From Mycobacterium sp. MS1601 (GTDB lineage Bacteria > Actinomycetota > Actinomycetes > Mycobacteriales > Mycobacteriaceae), in assembly GCF_001984215.1 (NCBI RefSeq), contig NZ_CP019420.1, positions 124,001 through 188,000 of the forward strand: a stretch of 64,000 bases of DNA. The letters are read 5' to 3'. Below, piece by piece: positions 35,883 through 44,706 of the stretch. Positions within the stretch are counted from its first letter, which is position 1, and the number at the start of each line of letters is the position of its first letter. The notes beneath the pieces were generated by a model. The model saw nothing but the letters and a program-made list of their open reading frames with translations. It was not told the origin of the DNA and searched no databases. Position numbers and translations under genes: made by a program.

Positions 35883-36452
35883 ATGAGCGTGTCCAGCGAA
35901 GCCGTCGCAACGCGGAAACGGGACCGCCGCCCCGAGCAGACCATCCGCAAGGTGCTCGACGCCGGACTCGAAGAACTGCATCAGACATCGTTCAGTGCGC
36001 TGACCATGCGCATGGTGGCCGCCAGGGCCGGGGTGTCGCCGGCGAGCGCGTACACCTATTTCCCCTCCAAGAGCGCGCTGGTCGCCGAGATCTATCTGCG
36101 GCTGCTGCGCGACACCGCAGTGCACACCGACGTCAACAAGACCACTCGGGACCGGGTCAGCACGACGCTGCGGGAGATGGCGCTGGTGGTCGCCGACGAA
36201 CCCGAGCTGACCAACGCGTGCAGCGCCGCGTTGATGGCAGACGACCCGGCGGTGACGCCCATCCGGGCACAGATCGGCACCGAGGTGATCACCCGGATCC
36301 AGGCCTCACTGGGGCCAGGCTGGCCCGAGCCGGTGGCCACCACGCTGCTGATGACATTTGCCGGCGCCCTCATGACAGCCCGGTTCCTGTCGTTCGACCA
36401 GATCGCCGATCAGTTGGACGCCGCCGTGGGCCTGATCCTGGGAGAGTCCTAG
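35883..36452 (+). CDS. TetR-family regulator divergent from the P450
   Basis: 189 residues. The N-terminal helix-turn-helix (FSALTMRMVAARAGVSPASA followed by YTYFPSKSALVAEIY) is canonical TetR; the C-terminal domain is helical and family-variable. Its start is 69 bases from the P450 start on the other strand, so a single operator could control both. The stop overlaps the convergent purU stop by four bases. Confidence 0.9.
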   Translation: MSVSSEAVATRKRDRRPEQTIRKVLDAGLEELHQTSFSALTMRMVAARAGVSPASAYTYFPSKSALVAEIYLRLLRDTAVHTDVNKTTRDRVSTTLREMALVVADEPELTNACSAALMADDPAVTPIRAQIGTEVITRIQASLGPGWPEPVATTLLMTFAGALMTARFLSFDQIADQLDAAVGLILGES

Positions 36453-37363
36453 AAGACCACCGTCTGGTTGCCGTACCGGATGATCCGATCTTCGCAGTGC
36501 CAGAGCACCGCACGAGACAGCACGGCGCGTTCGACATCCGCTCCGAGGCGCACCAGATCCGACACCCCGTGCCGATGATCAACCCGCACCACGTCCTGCT
36601 CGATGATCGGCCCCTCGTCCAGGTCCTCGGTCACGTAGTGCGCCGTCGCACCCACCAGCTTGACGCCGCGCTCCCGTGCCCGGCGGTACGGCGCCGCCCC
36701 GATGAACGCGGGCAAGAACGAGTGGTGGATGTTGATCACCGGACAACCCACCTCGGCGAGGAACTCCGGCGTCAGAATCTGCATGTACCGGGCCAGCACC
36801 ACCAGATCGACGTTGCCCTTGAGGATGCCCAACATCCGCGCCTCGGCATCGGCGCGGATCTCTTTGTGCGCGGGCACGTGGATGAACGGCACCCCGAACG
36901 GTCGGACCTGATCGGCGAGGTCGGCGTGGTTGGCGATGACGAACGCCACCGCCATGTCCAGTTCCCCGCGCCGGTTGCGCCACAGCAGATCCAGCAGGCA
37001 GTGATCCTCTCGGGAGGCCAGGATGGCGACCCGCTTGGGGCGTGAGGCGTCGGTGAGGGTGAAGTCGATCTCGAACGGACCGGCCACCTCCCGAGCGAAG
37101 TTCTCCCGCAGTTCGTCGCGGGCCGCGCTGAGCCCGGGAAGGTGGAAGATGGTGCGCTGCATGAAAATTCCACCCGACTGCTCGGTGGCATGCTGGTCCA
37201 GCGAAATGATGTTGGCGCCGACACCGGCCAGGAAGGAACTCACCGCGGCCACCAACCCGGAGCGGTCTGCACAGCGCAGCAGCAGACGCCCGATGTCCTC
37301 GTTCGGATAGGCATCGCGGGTGGGCGGGAATTGCTGTCGGAGTTTGGTGTCGTCGCCGGCCAT
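36449..37363 (-). CDS. purU: Formyltetrahydrofolate deformylase
   Basis: 304 residues from ATG 37363. The N-terminal ACT domain (GRLLLRCADRSGLVAAVSSF) is followed by a formyltransferase-fold hydrolase domain with the NIHHSFLPAF motif and the catalytic Asp region HYVTEDLDEGPIIEQD. It hydrolyses 10-formyl-THF to formate and THF, balancing one-carbon pools and supplying formate. ACT-domain presence fits regulation by glycine/methionine as described for E. coli PurU. Confidence 0.94.
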   Translation of the reverse strand: MAGDDTKLRQQFPPTRDAYPNEDIGRLLLRCADRSGLVAAVSSFLAGVGANIISLDQHATEQSGGIFMQRTIFHLPGLSAARDELRENFAREVAGPFEIDFTLTDASRPKRVAILASREDHCLLDLLWRNRRGELDMAVAFVIANHADLADQVRPFGVPFIHVPAHKEIRADAEARMLGILKGNVDLVVLARYMQILTPEFLAEVGCPVINIHHSFLPAFIGAAPYRRARERGVKLVGATAHYVTEDLDEGPIIEQDVVRVDHRHGVSDLVRLGADVERAVLSRAVLWHCEDRIIRYGNQTVVF

Positions 37364-37510
37364 GGGGAAAGCCTGCCATGGAGTCACAGTGCCAGCGCAT
37401 CGGCCGTCCACTCGGCGATGTCCGGACCCAACGCCATCCCGCGTCCGCTTGGTTGCGGCGCCGGTCGGTCTGCCGGTGAGGATGTCGTCGGCGGTGTCGC
37501 CGAACCGACG

Positions 37511-38362
37511 CTAGCCGGGAAACGGTGCCGGAAAGGGCTGTCCGTAATCAGCCGAGCGGCTGACGGCCTCCCACGCAGTCGCTTCGTCGATCTGGCGTTG
37601 CGAATAGTCCAGTGCCATCTCCACGGCGTTGACACCAAGCAGCAGGTGCGTCGGCGGATGCTCACGCGCGGCTGCCTCCAGGATGATCCGCGCGGCCCGC
37701 TCGGGGTCGCCCGCGGCGGTGCTGGTGCCACGCACCCGCCGGTTGAATTCCCCGACCGTCTGGTCGTACTCCGCCGGGACGGCGTTCACGGTCATCGATG
37801 AACCGGCCCAATCGGTGGCAAATCCGCTGGGCTCCACCACCATCACCCGGATTCCGAACGGCGCTGTCTCGACCGCCAACACCCGGCTGAATCCGTCTAC
37901 GGCGAACTTGGCCGACTGGTAGGAGCCGATGCCCGGCGAGCCGCCGACCCGTCCGCCAACCGACGAGACCTGCACCAGGGTGCCGCCACCCTGCTCGCGC
38001 AGCGGGGCGATTGCGGCGCGGGAGACGTTGTAGACGCCCCAGAAGTTGGTCTCGAACTGGGCGCGGAAGTCACCGTCGTCGGCGATCTCGATCGGTGCCA
38101 CATTGGCGTAGCCCGCGTTGTTGACCACCACGTCGATGCGGCCGAAGCGTCGCACACCGGCGGCGATGGCGGCTCGGGCCGCGTCGGGATCGGTTACATC
38201 CAGCGGAATGGCCACGATGCGGTGGTCGCCCACCTCCACCAGGTCAGCAAGGTCGGAAGGGTTTCGCGCGGTGGCGACCACCTGGTCGCCCGCATCGAGG
38301 GCCGCAGTGACCAGGGCGCGGCCCAGGCCGCGGGATGAGCCGGTGATGAACCAAGTAGTCAT
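37511..38362 (-). CDS. Short-chain dehydrogenase/reductase (SDR)
   Basis: 283 residues with TGSSRGLG (8-15), NNAG, catalytic Ser in VQVSSVGG and YQSAK. The C-terminal part (VVEPSGFATDW) places it in the oxidoreductase group often annotated as SDR of unknown substrate. It is divergent from a TetR gene across a 75-base region with a palindrome, so it is probably repressed by that TetR. ATG 38362 has GGG directly upstream and no clear ribosome-binding site. Confidence 0.9.
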   Translation of the reverse strand: MTTWFITGSSRGLGRALVTAALDAGDQVVATARNPSDLADLVEVGDHRIVAIPLDVTDPDAARAAIAAGVRRFGRIDVVVNNAGYANVAPIEIADDGDFRAQFETNFWGVYNVSRAAIAPLREQGGGTLVQVSSVGGRVGGSPGIGSYQSAKFAVDGFSRVLAVETAPFGIRVMVVEPSGFATDWAGSSMTVNAVPAEYDQTVGEFNRRVRGTSTAAGDPERAARIILEAAAREHPPTHLLLGVNAVEMALDYSQRQIDEATAWEAVSRSADYGQPFPAPFPG

Positions 38363-38382
38363 CCCTTAAGTAAACACCGTTT

Positions 38383-38393
38383 CGTTATTAACG
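38383..38393. promoter_or_regulatory. Palindrome CGTTATTAACG with flanking CGTTTCG repeats, likely TetR operator
   Basis: CGTTA-T-TAACG is a perfect dyad in the 75-base SDR/TetR divergent region. Two direct copies of CGTTTCG start at 38378 and 38400, 22 bases (about two helical turns) apart. The AT-rich dyad and position are typical for a TetR-family operator acting on both promoters. Confidence 0.5.
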
Positions 38394-38437
38394 CAACATC
38401 GTTTCGCAATAGCCTGCTCGGGAACTATCATCGAGCG

Positions 38438-39094
38438 ATGACGTCGACCGGGTTCCAGCGCGCCCGCTCCCCCGAAGCCAAACAGCAACGGGAGGACGCC
38501 ATCCTGGCGGCCGCGACCCGTTTGGGCGCCGAACACGGCATCCGGCAGATCACCTTGACCGGACTGGCCGCCGCCGTGGACATGCACAAATCGGCACTGC
38601 TGCGCTACTTCGAGACCCGTGAACAGATTTTTCTGAGGTTGACCGCCACGAGCTGGCAGCAGTGGTCCGCGGACCTGCTGTCATGCACCGGCGCGATGAC
38701 TGCAGATACCCCCACTTCCGATGTTGCCCAGGCCTTTTCGCAGACACTGACCTCGCGCCCGCTGTTCTGCGATCTCCTGGCACACGCCCCGATGAACCTC
38801 GAACGCAACGTTTCCCTGGACCAGGTGCGCACGTTCAAGTACGCCACGCATGCCGAGGTTGAGACGATCGTCGGCGAACTCCGCCGACTCCGGCCGCACC
38901 TGACCGACATCCAGGCCGTGGACGTGATCGCCACGGCGACCTCGATGGCCGGGGCAATGTGGCAAATGGCTACGCCCGCACCGGAAGTCGCCGAACTCTA
39001 TCGCAGCGACCCGCGGCTACAGCTCGCCGTGTTCGACGTCACCGAGCGGCTCACCCGCATCCTGCGGGCGCTCATCGACGGCTATCTACACTGA
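38438..39094 (+). CDS. TetR-family regulator divergent from the SDR
   Basis: 218 residues. HTH: ITLTGLAAAVDMHKSALLRY followed by FETREQIFLRL; C-terminal helical domain with FCDLLAHAPMNLERNVSLDQ typical of the TetR_C (YbiH/AcrR-like) group. Probably an autorepressor that also controls the divergent SDR gene in response to a hydrophobic ligand. Confidence 0.9.
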   Translation: MTSTGFQRARSPEAKQQREDAILAAATRLGAEHGIRQITLTGLAAAVDMHKSALLRYFETREQIFLRLTATSWQQWSADLLSCTGAMTADTPTSDVAQAFSQTLTSRPLFCDLLAHAPMNLERNVSLDQVRTFKYATHAEVETIVGELRRLRPHLTDIQAVDVIATATSMAGAMWQMATPAPEVAELYRSDPRLQLAVFDVTERLTRILRALIDGYLH

Positions 39095-39160
39095 CCGTTG
39101 CAGCGCCGCAGTGAGATTGCGCGATGAACTCCTCGGGAAAACTGCGGCATCCCACCGGGT

Positions 39161-39850
39161 TCACGGCTGCCGGAGGGCGCCGCCGTACATCTTCGCGATC
39201 TCCGGGCTGTCCAGCCAACCGGAGTAGGTAGGACGGCTGGGCCAGCCGTCAGGTGAATCCAGCCATTCCTCCTGCCTGCCCCAGGGCAGCACATCGATGA
39301 GCGCAAAGCTGTGGCTCAGCTGTTCGGTGCCACGGCCGTTGGTGTGCCAGGTGCGGTAAACGGTGTCCCCGTCGCGCAGGAAGACGTTCACCGCGAAGCC
39401 GGCACCTGGTGCGGCGTCGACATCCGCGCCGAACGAACTCTGCGCCGACGAATACCACGGCATTTTGTTGCCCACTTTGTCCCGGTAGGCCAGTGCCTCG
39501 TTGATCGGACCATTGGTGACGATGACAAAACGTGCGTCGTAGCTGTCCAGGAAGTCCAGCCGCGTGAACTGGGAGGTGAACCCGGTGCAGCCGCCGCACT
39601 GCCACTCGGCGCCGTCGGTCCACATGTGGTTGTAGACGATCAACTGATGGTGGCCGCCGAAGACGTCAGCCAAGGTCACCGGGCCCTCTTCGCCGATGAG
39701 CGTGTATTCGGGTAACTGCACCATCGGGAGCCTGCGCCGCTGGGCGGCGATGGCGTCGAGTTCGCGGGTGGCGGCCTTCTCACGGCGCCGCAGGTCCTCG
39801 AGGGCACTGCGCCAGGTGTCCAGGTCGACGACGGGTGGCTTGGCTTGCAT
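39161..39850 (-). CDS. DUF899 family thioredoxin-like protein
   Basis: 229 residues behind an AAGGAGG site. It has DTWRSALEDLRRREKAATRE and a RRRLPMVQ block at the N terminus, then the DUF899 core YNHMWTDGAEWQCGGCTGFT with CxxC cysteines at the thioredoxin position, and WHTNGRGTEQL. The family is widespread and uncharacterised; the fold is thioredoxin-like and the CGGC pair suggests redox activity. No clear operon partner. Confidence 0.88.
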   Translation of the reverse strand: MQAKPPVVDLDTWRSALEDLRRREKAATRELDAIAAQRRRLPMVQLPEYTLIGEEGPVTLADVFGGHHQLIVYNHMWTDGAEWQCGGCTGFTSQFTRLDFLDSYDARFVIVTNGPINEALAYRDKVGNKMPWYSSAQSSFGADVDAAPGAGFAVNVFLRDGDTVYRTWHTNGRGTEQLSHSFALIDVLPWGRQEEWLDSPDGWPSRPTYSGWLDSPEIAKMYGGALRQP

Positions 39851-39919
39851 GGGTGATGGCCTCCTTGAACTGGTGGTGAATCAACCGATACCCATACCGA
39901 CCGCGCCAGCACCAGAAAG

Positions 39920-40672
39920 TCATCGCCGTTCAACGGCCTGACTCGACTGGTTGATCCAGGCCCTGGCTCGTTTGGCGGCCCTGGCCAGCGCGCCGAGTTC
40001 GCCCAGGTAAGCCGCCACCGCACCGACGGCGGGCACCATCCCCAGGTAGCGGAACACCGCACGAGGATGGGGCCGACGCCCGAGTTCCTCGCTGATCGCA
40101 CCGAACAGGCCCCACAGTTGCCACAGCGCCTTGGCCAGGCCCGCCGGGGTACGCGGCAGCGCCGGCGGCGGTTCCGGATCGGCTCCGTCTGCGACGTCGA
40201 GTTCGCGGCCACACAGCACGGCGCCGAGCATCCGGACCTGGCGATCCGGGTCCGTCACACCCAGCTCCCGGGCCACCGCACACATCACCATCGCCTGATT
40301 GGTGAACCCCAGCAGATCCTGGACCGGCAGCCTGCCGGCCAGCACGCCGAAAACCCCTGGCCATGCCACCAGCACAGTGTTGAGCGCCCCCACCCGGTGC
40401 ACCCACCAGTCGATGCGGGCGTCGGCATCCATCTCGTCCCAGGACAAGGTGCCGGGGACGTCCGCGGCGTTGAGGACCCAGCTCACTGCGTCGGCGATCT
40501 TGTCCAGTGCTCCGGCACCATCCTCGTCGTCGCAGGTCCGACGCTTCAGATTCAACGGATCGGTGTCCCACAACAGGTCCAACACGGGCCCGATCACGCG
40601 AACCGCGCGGTTCAACACGGCGGTGACATCGGCGTCGGTAATCGTCACGTCGGGCGACGGCAGCAGGTTCAC
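39920..40672 (-). CDS. Unknown 250-aa helical protein divergent from the SARP-like regulator
   Basis: I place the start at GTG 40672, so the gene does not run into the regulator on the other strand. The product is soluble and mostly helical, with Trp-rich stretches (WDEMDADARIDWWVHRVGAL, ALWQLWGLFGAISEEL) and a basic end (RAAKRARAWINQ). Third-position GC supports coding on this strand. I do not recognise the family. It may be controlled together with the divergent regulator. Confidence 0.6.
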   Translation of the reverse strand: MNLLPSPDVTITDADVTAVLNRAVRVIGPVLDLLWDTDPLNLKRRTCDDEDGAGALDKIADAVSWVLNAADVPGTLSWDEMDADARIDWWVHRVGALNTVLVAWPGVFGVLAGRLPVQDLLGFTNQAMVMCAVARELGVTDPDRQVRMLGAVLCGRELDVADGADPEPPPALPRTPAGLAKALWQLWGLFGAISEELGRRPHPRAVFRYLGMVPAVGAVAAYLGELGALARAAKRARAWINQSSQAVERR

Positions 40673-40742
40673 GCTGCCATGATGACCCGTGGGGCGGCTC
40701 CCCAAACGCCCGATCCTCCGACACTGCATATCCTGTCGTGCG

Positions 40743-43700
40743 ATGAGCGACGTCCAGATCACCCTCTTCGGGCCGCTGACGGTCCGGGTTGCCGGTGAGA
40801 TCATCGAGCTCAGAGGTCCCCAACCCCGGGCGGTGCTGGCCCGGCTCGCAGTCGCCGCCGGCGAGGTGGTGTCCACCGACCGCATCATCGACGACATCTG
40901 GACCGGCGAACCACCCCCGAAGGCCCTCGGGGCCCTGCAGGTCCACATCTCCAACCTGCGCCGTGTACTCGAGCCGGCCCGCACCCGCCGGGCACCCGCG
41001 CAGGTCTTGGTCAGTTCACCGCCGGGCTACGCGTTGCGACTCCCGTTCGACGCCGTCGATTCGTGGCGGTTCGAGGCACTGCTGCGCGATGCCGCCACGG
41101 TGAGCAACCCACGTGAACGCGCACAACTGCTTCGGACAGCGCTGAACTCCTGCACCGGAGCGGTGCTGCCGGAGTTCACCGACACCGACTGGGCCGCAAC
41201 CGAGGCGACGCGGCTGGCCGGTTTACGGGCCGCCGCCGTGGAGCAGCACGCCGCCGTCAGCCTCGAACTCGGACAGGAGTCGGCGATCATCCCCGAGTTG
41301 GAGCGTCACCTCCTCGACGATCCGCTGCGTGAAGAAACAGTGCGCCTACTCGCCCTCGCCCTATACCGGGCGGGCCGCCAGAGCGACGCCCTGGCACAGC
41401 TGCGCGCAGCCAGGGAGCGCCTCGCCGACGAACTGGGCATCGATCCCGGCCCAGCGTTGCGGACGCTGGAAGCCAAGATCCTCGACCAGTCCGAGGATCT
41501 GCTCGAAGTTCTTCCTCACCACGCTGTTTCGATATCGAAAGCACCAGTGCCCGCAACTCGGCATCACGCCACCCTGGTGGGCCGCGCCGAGGAGTTGCAG
41601 CGCCTCGATGACGTAGCACAGACAGTCACCCAGCACGGGTTGCACGTGGTGTGGGTGAGCGCGGAATCGGGCGCGGGCAAGACCGCACTGGCCGACGTGG
41701 TGGCCGACCGCCTGGCAGCCCGCGAATGGACGGTGGCACGGGGTCGCTGCCCGGAGGTGGACGGCGCTCCCCCGGCGTGGGCGTGGGCCGAAGTGGCTCA
41801 GGCGCTGGGGGATCCGGCACCTGCGTCGGGTTCGGCGTTCGAGCTGGCCGCCGCAGTCACCGCCGCCGTCCGCGCTGTGCACAGTCCACTACTGGTGATC
41901 CTGGACGATCTGCATCGCGCCGACGGCGCCACTCTGCAGCTGTTACGCAGCCTGGCACACGATCTCGCGGACCTGCCGGTGTTGATGCTGGCGGCCTACC
42001 GGCCCTCGGAAGCAGGACCCGACCTGGCCGCCACCTGGGCGGCACTGGCAGCGGTGACCGCACATCGACTCGAACTCGGGGGCCTGAGCCGCGACGGCAT
42101 CACCACCTTGGTCCGTGACCACGCTCCCGGCTTCCACCGCGACAACCAGGTGATCGACCGGCTGATCGAACGCACCGGCGGTAACCCGTTGTTCGTCACC
42201 GAGTTCGCCCGGCTGCTCGCCGCCGAGGGCCGGTCCGGGGCCACCGCCGCGGTGCCGGCGGGCGTCCGGGATGTGCTGCGTCGTCGGCTGTCCCGGCTGC
42301 CGGGATCGGCTCGGACGGTGCTCCAGCAGGCTGCCGTACTGGGTCGCGAACTCGAGGTGGACCTCCTGCTGATCATCGCCCGCCGAGACGAGGAAGAGGT
42401 GCTCGACGGCCTGGAAGCGGCCGTGCTGGCCGGGCTGCTCGATGAACCCGCCCCCGGCCGGGTGCGCTTCACCCACGCTCTGGTGCGCGACACCCTCTAC
42501 GAAGACACCCCCGCGCTGCGCCGAGCCCGTTGGCACGCCGCCGCATTGGCCGAGCTGCGCCGCGGGTCGTCACCGGACATCGCGGCTTTGGCCCACCACG
42601 GGCTGGCCGCGGCCACACCCGCCACCGCGGCCGATGCCGCGCAGCTGGCCTACGCCGCAGCACAACAGGCGATGGCACTGAACTCCCCCACCGAGGCCGC
42701 CACGCTGGCCGAGTCTGCGTTGCGGATGGCGGAGTTGTCCGGCGACGGCGTGGCGGTGAGCGACCAGGTGCGGATGCTCATCCTGCTCACCGCCGCGGCC
42801 GCGCAAGGCGGTGCAGCCAAGAAGGCCCGTCCCGCCCGGGCACGCGCCGTGCGACTGGCCGCTGACAACCAAGCGCTGCTCCTTGCTGCCCTGACCTCGT
42901 ACCGGGCTCCGATCTCGTGGACGGTCAACGGTTTTGAAGGTGATGACACCGATATCGAGGTGCCGCTGCGGCGCGTTCTGCAGGATTGTTCCGATACCGA
43001 TCCGGTGACCCGAGTGTGGCTGTATGTGGCCCTGATCTTCGAGACGGAAAACGACGCCGCCGCATACGGAATGGCAGAGGTGGCGCAGTGGTCGGAGCAG
43101 GCGCTGGCACTGGCGCGCGGGTGCGACGATCCGTTGGCGCTGTGCGCGGCACTGAATGCTCGTGCCTATCTGGCGCTGGGCCCGGATCTGGCGACCGAGC
43201 GGGAACCGCTTGCCGCCGAACTGCTTTCCGTTGCGCAACACCACGAACTGCTGGGGTACGAGGCCTTGGCGCACTGGTTCCTGTTCTTGTGCGCCAGCGC
43301 CCGCACCGATCTGCCGGAGGCCATTCGCCAGGCCGACCTGGCCGTCGAACGCTCCACCACCGGCCAGCTCGCCGCGCTGGTGCAGGTGGTCGAGGTCTAT
43401 CACGCGGTGCTTTGTGTCCTGGCGGGCCGCCTTGACGAGGCTGAGCACGAATATCACCGGATCGCCAAACAGATGGCCGACACCGGGATGTCCAACGCCG
43501 GTGAGGTCGCGGTCGTGTTCGAACTCGTCCTGGCCTTCGCCCGTGGCGACCTGTCAGGTCTGGCGGACGTGATGACCGCCGTGCATCAGGTGTATCCCGA
43601 CGCGATGAACGAGGCGCTGGTGTTGTGCCTTCTCGACGCTGGCCGCACCGAGGAAGCCCGGACCTGGTGGGCGAAGCGGACTCCGGTGCGCCGCAACTAC

Positions 43701-44015
43701 TACTGGCTGGCGCGGATGGCCCTGTTGGCGCGGGCCGCGGCGCGGATGGGTGACGTCGAGGCATGCGGCCAGGCGTATGCCGAGTTGGCTCCGTGGGCGG
43801 GTCGGATCGCTGGAGTCGATTCCGGTTCCGTGGCCTTCGGAACCGTCGACGAAGCGCTGGCGGTACTGGCCGAGGCGCTGGGCCGGGCGGCCGATGCGGC
43901 GCGGCATCGTGCCGACGCCGCCACCCTGCGCGCGCAGGTGGCCGCCGACCTTGCTGTCAGCACCAGATGGCCTTCTCCAGCCGGCGGTACCGGGGACCGA
44001 CCAAGGCCAGCATGA
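40743..44015 (+). CDS. AfsR/SARP-type transcriptional regulator with AAA (STAND) ATPase
   Basis: 1090 residues from ATG 40743. Order: OmpR-type winged helix (VQITLFGPLTVRVAGEIIEL, about 1-95), bacterial transcriptional activation domain (about 100-250, ending RERLADELGIDPGPALRTLE), AAA ATPase with Walker A SAESGAGKT (about 305-313) and Walker B LLVILDDLHRAD (about 383-393), then a long helical TPR-like region. No C-terminal HTH. Such proteins activate secondary-metabolite or stress genes and need ATP binding and a signal. Target unknown; the unknown gene on the opposite strand is the nearest candidate. The last 59 bases overlap the convergent hemerythrin gene. Confidence 0.9.
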   Translation: MSDVQITLFGPLTVRVAGEIIELRGPQPRAVLARLAVAAGEVVSTDRIIDDIWTGEPPPKALGALQVHISNLRRVLEPARTRRAPAQVLVSSPPGYALRLPFDAVDSWRFEALLRDAATVSNPRERAQLLRTALNSCTGAVLPEFTDTDWAATEATRLAGLRAAAVEQHAAVSLELGQESAIIPELERHLLDDPLREETVRLLALALYRAGRQSDALAQLRAARERLADELGIDPGPALRTLEAKILDQSEDLLEVLPHHAVSISKAPVPATRHHATLVGRAEELQRLDDVAQTVTQHGLHVVWVSAESGAGKTALADVVADRLAAREWTVARGRCPEVDGAPPAWAWAEVAQALGDPAPASGSAFELAAAVTAAVRAVHSPLLVILDDLHRADGATLQLLRSLAHDLADLPVLMLAAYRPSEAGPDLAATWAALAAVTAHRLELGGLSRDGITTLVRDHAPGFHRDNQVIDRLIERTGGNPLFVTEFARLLAAEGRSGATAAVPAGVRDVLRRRLSRLPGSARTVLQQAAVLGRELEVDLLLIIARRDEEEVLDGLEAAVLAGLLDEPAPGRVRFTHALVRDTLYEDTPALRRARWHAAALAELRRGSSPDIAALAHHGLAAATPATAADAAQLAYAAAQQAMALNSPTEAATLAESALRMAELSGDGVAVSDQVRMLILLTAAAAQGGAAKKARPARARAVRLAADNQALLLAALTSYRAPISWTVNGFEGDDTDIEVPLRRVLQDCSDTDPVTRVWLYVALIFETENDAAAYGMAEVAQWSEQALALARGCDDPLALCAALNARAYLALGPDLATEREPLAAELLSVAQHHELLGYEALAHWFLFLCASARTDLPEAIRQADLAVERSTTGQLAALVQVVEVYHAVLCVLAGRLDEAEHEYHRIAKQMADTGMSNAGEVAVVFELVLAFARGDLSGLADVMTAVHQVYPDAMNEALVLCLLDAGRTEEARTWWAKRTPVRRNYYWLARMALLARAAARMGDVEACGQAYAELAPWAGRIAGVDSGSVAFGTVDEALAVLAEALGRAADAARHRADAATLRAQVAADLAVSTRWPSPAGGTGDRPRPA

Positions 44016-44616
44016 TGTTGATCATCGGCCCGGCGTCTTTCTTCAGGGTGGCCATCTCGTCGGGAGTCACGGCGGCGGCGATGCGGGGAAGCTCGAACGA
44101 CATCCGGGCGTGCTTGCGAATCCGCGCCTCGACGTCACGCCAGTCGTCCACCGACAGGTAGCGCCGGATCACCGGGAACGTATCGCGTTCTTCCTCGGCG
44201 ATGTGCTCGGTCAGCAGGTTGCGCATCTCGACCAGGCGGGCCGCCACCACCGCGGCGGTCCGCCGGGTGGGCTCGGCCTCGAACAGCCCCACGGCGACGC
44301 GCAGGCCGTCGAGCTTGGGTCCCAGCGCTTCGTGGTCCTCGGTCAGCGGCGCCAGATCGATGTGCGACCCCGCGCGGGCTTCGATGACAGGCCACAGGAT
44401 GTCGTCCTCGGCGTGGTGGTGATGGTGGATGGATTCGCCCATCAACTCCAGGTATTTCGCCAGTGCCCGCACCCGGCGTCCGGTGATCGGCGCTCCGCCA
44501 TCGGCGATCGCCATGGTGATGCCGGTGGTGCGGTCCAGGTCGCGCAGCATCACGCGGTGTGCGATCCGCATGCCGAGAACGTCGGGGGCGGCGGTGGTGA
44601 ATTCGGTGGTCATCAT
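43957..44616 (-). CDS. Hemerythrin HHE-domain protein
   Basis: 219 residues. Iron-ligand candidates appear in the order expected for an HHE four-helix bundle: IAHRVMLRDL, HHHHHAEDDILWPVI, DHEAL and LLTEHIAEEERDTFPVI. The run of five histidines before the AEDD is notable. Mycobacterial relatives are linked to nitric-oxide or peroxide response; here the role is unassigned. An AGGAG site lies before ATG 44616/44613. The gene's 3' end overlaps the SARP-like regulator by 59 bases. Confidence 0.88.
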   Translation of the reverse strand: MMTTEFTTAAPDVLGMRIAHRVMLRDLDRTTGITMAIADGGAPITGRRVRALAKYLELMGESIHHHHHAEDDILWPVIEARAGSHIDLAPLTEDHEALGPKLDGLRVAVGLFEAEPTRRTAAVVAARLVEMRNLLTEHIAEEERDTFPVIRRYLSVDDWRDVEARIRKHARMSFELPRIAAAVTPDEMATLKKDAGPMINIMLALVGPRYRRLEKAIWC

Positions 44617-44706
44617 GGGCTCCTGATCGACAGCGGGGTGCGACTCACCCCATTTCGCGACCCACTGTCGATCAGCCCACTTGCCGCCGACTTGTCGGCG
44701 ACTTGG

